Assembly: GCA_031401675.1 (NCBI GenBank)
Contig: JANNRR010000121.1
Span: forward strand, 1 to 30,037
Source of the DNA: JANNRR01 sp031401675
Lineage (GTDB): Bacteria; Pseudomonadota; Alphaproteobacteria; Rhodobacterales; Rhodobacteraceae
DNA: 30,037 nucleotides
Direction of reading: 5' to 3'
This document shows, piece after piece, positions 29,901-30,037 of the stretch (positions within the stretch are counted from its first letter, which is position 1; every line of letters starts with the position of its first letter). Both the position numbers and the translations under genes were made by a program. A model generated the notes under the pieces. The model made no database searches, was not told the DNA's origin, and worked only from the letters and a program-made list of their open reading frames with translations.

Positions 29901-30037
29901 GTGTTCTGCACCTGACATAGGATTCCCGACGGCGCCGCTCTGTGGCATGGTCGGCGGATGAGACGCTCTGATATCTGCCTTTACCTTGGCCCCGCCGACC
30001 GCGCTGAGCTTCAAGCTTTGCTGAGCAACCGCAACAC
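29901..30037 (+). mobile_element. Left part of an IS630-family insertion sequence
   Basis: The dinucleotide TA at 29899-29900, the target used by IS630 elements, precedes a putative terminal repeat starting GTGTTCTGCACCTGACATAG. A transposase frame begins 57 nt further in. The right end of the element and the second TA are outside the window, so the boundary is provisional. Confidence 0.6.
29958..30037 (+). CDS. IS630-family transposase, N-terminal fragment (truncated by window edge)
   Basis: ATG at 29958 begins a frame that stays open to the window edge, about 26 residues. LGPADRAELQALLSNRNT is the typical N-terminal helix of IS630-family transposases, in which it leads into TPQKHVWRARIVL. 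A GGCGG stretch precedes the ATG. The catalytic DDE domain is outside the window. Confidence 0.65.
   Translation, partial: MRRSDICLYLGPADRAELQALLSNRN

Overview
The window is GC-rich (with short AT-rich islands in intergenic regions) and densely coded. It reads as chromosome of an alphaproteobacterium, most likely Rhodobacteraceae (Rhodobacter/Paracoccus relatives). Reasons: a MetK-neighbour type XRE regulator, a LysR gene divergent from a DUF1127 gene, an NDUFS4-like complex I subunit, DUF2125 and DUF2927 proteins, a bacterial type A RNase P RNA, a perfect CtrA-type box (TTAA-N7-TTAAC), and frequent GTG starts. All calls come from reading the sequence; no database search was run.

Layout. 1-2,900: the start of an unknown minus-strand gene, an RraB-like protein, an 8-oxoguanine deaminase with its terminator, and a HisN-type phosphatase. 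2,977-5,767: an XRE regulator with a palindromic operator, a sulfotransferase preceded by a short coupled ORF, a LysR regulator and a divergent DUF1127 protein. 6,007-9,812: a Bax-inhibitor-1 family membrane protein, GNAT acetyltransferase, ribosomal protein L33, DUF533 protein, RNase P RNA and an AmpD-like amidase. 9,819-13,324 (minus strand): an Excalibur-type lipoprotein, GatA, GatC, a small membrane protein and a ceramidase-family (CREST) protein. 13,387-15,703: an MBL-fold hydrolase, TadA and the pseudouridine synthase RluB.

15,847-21,347 is the most unusual part. It is a tight plus-strand array of a 27-residue membrane microprotein, an XpaC-family membrane protein, a TelA-family coiled-coil protein, a DUF2927 lipoprotein, an SPFH-GYF_2 protein and a membrane-anchored double zinc-ribbon protein. 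It joins two gene sets known separately in Bacillus (xpaC-yaaN and the SPFH/zinc-ribbon part of pspA-ydjGHI) and adds a lipoprotein whose active-site region looks like a metzincin that has lost all three zinc ligands. I infer an envelope or membrane-stress complex.

21,417-27,177: a PfkB sugar kinase, a secreted RTX protein, Dtd overlapping it, tRNA-Arg(TCT), a second GNAT, an exported DUF2125 protein and the NDUFS4-like subunit. 27,178-27,588 is a gene-free stretch rich in structure: a 21-bp inverted repeat enclosing a G-quadruplex motif, two AT-rich dyads (one a perfect CtrA box) and a near-SOS box, all upstream of uvrB (27,589-29,769). The right edge enters an IS630-family element that seems to have cut off the gene beyond it.
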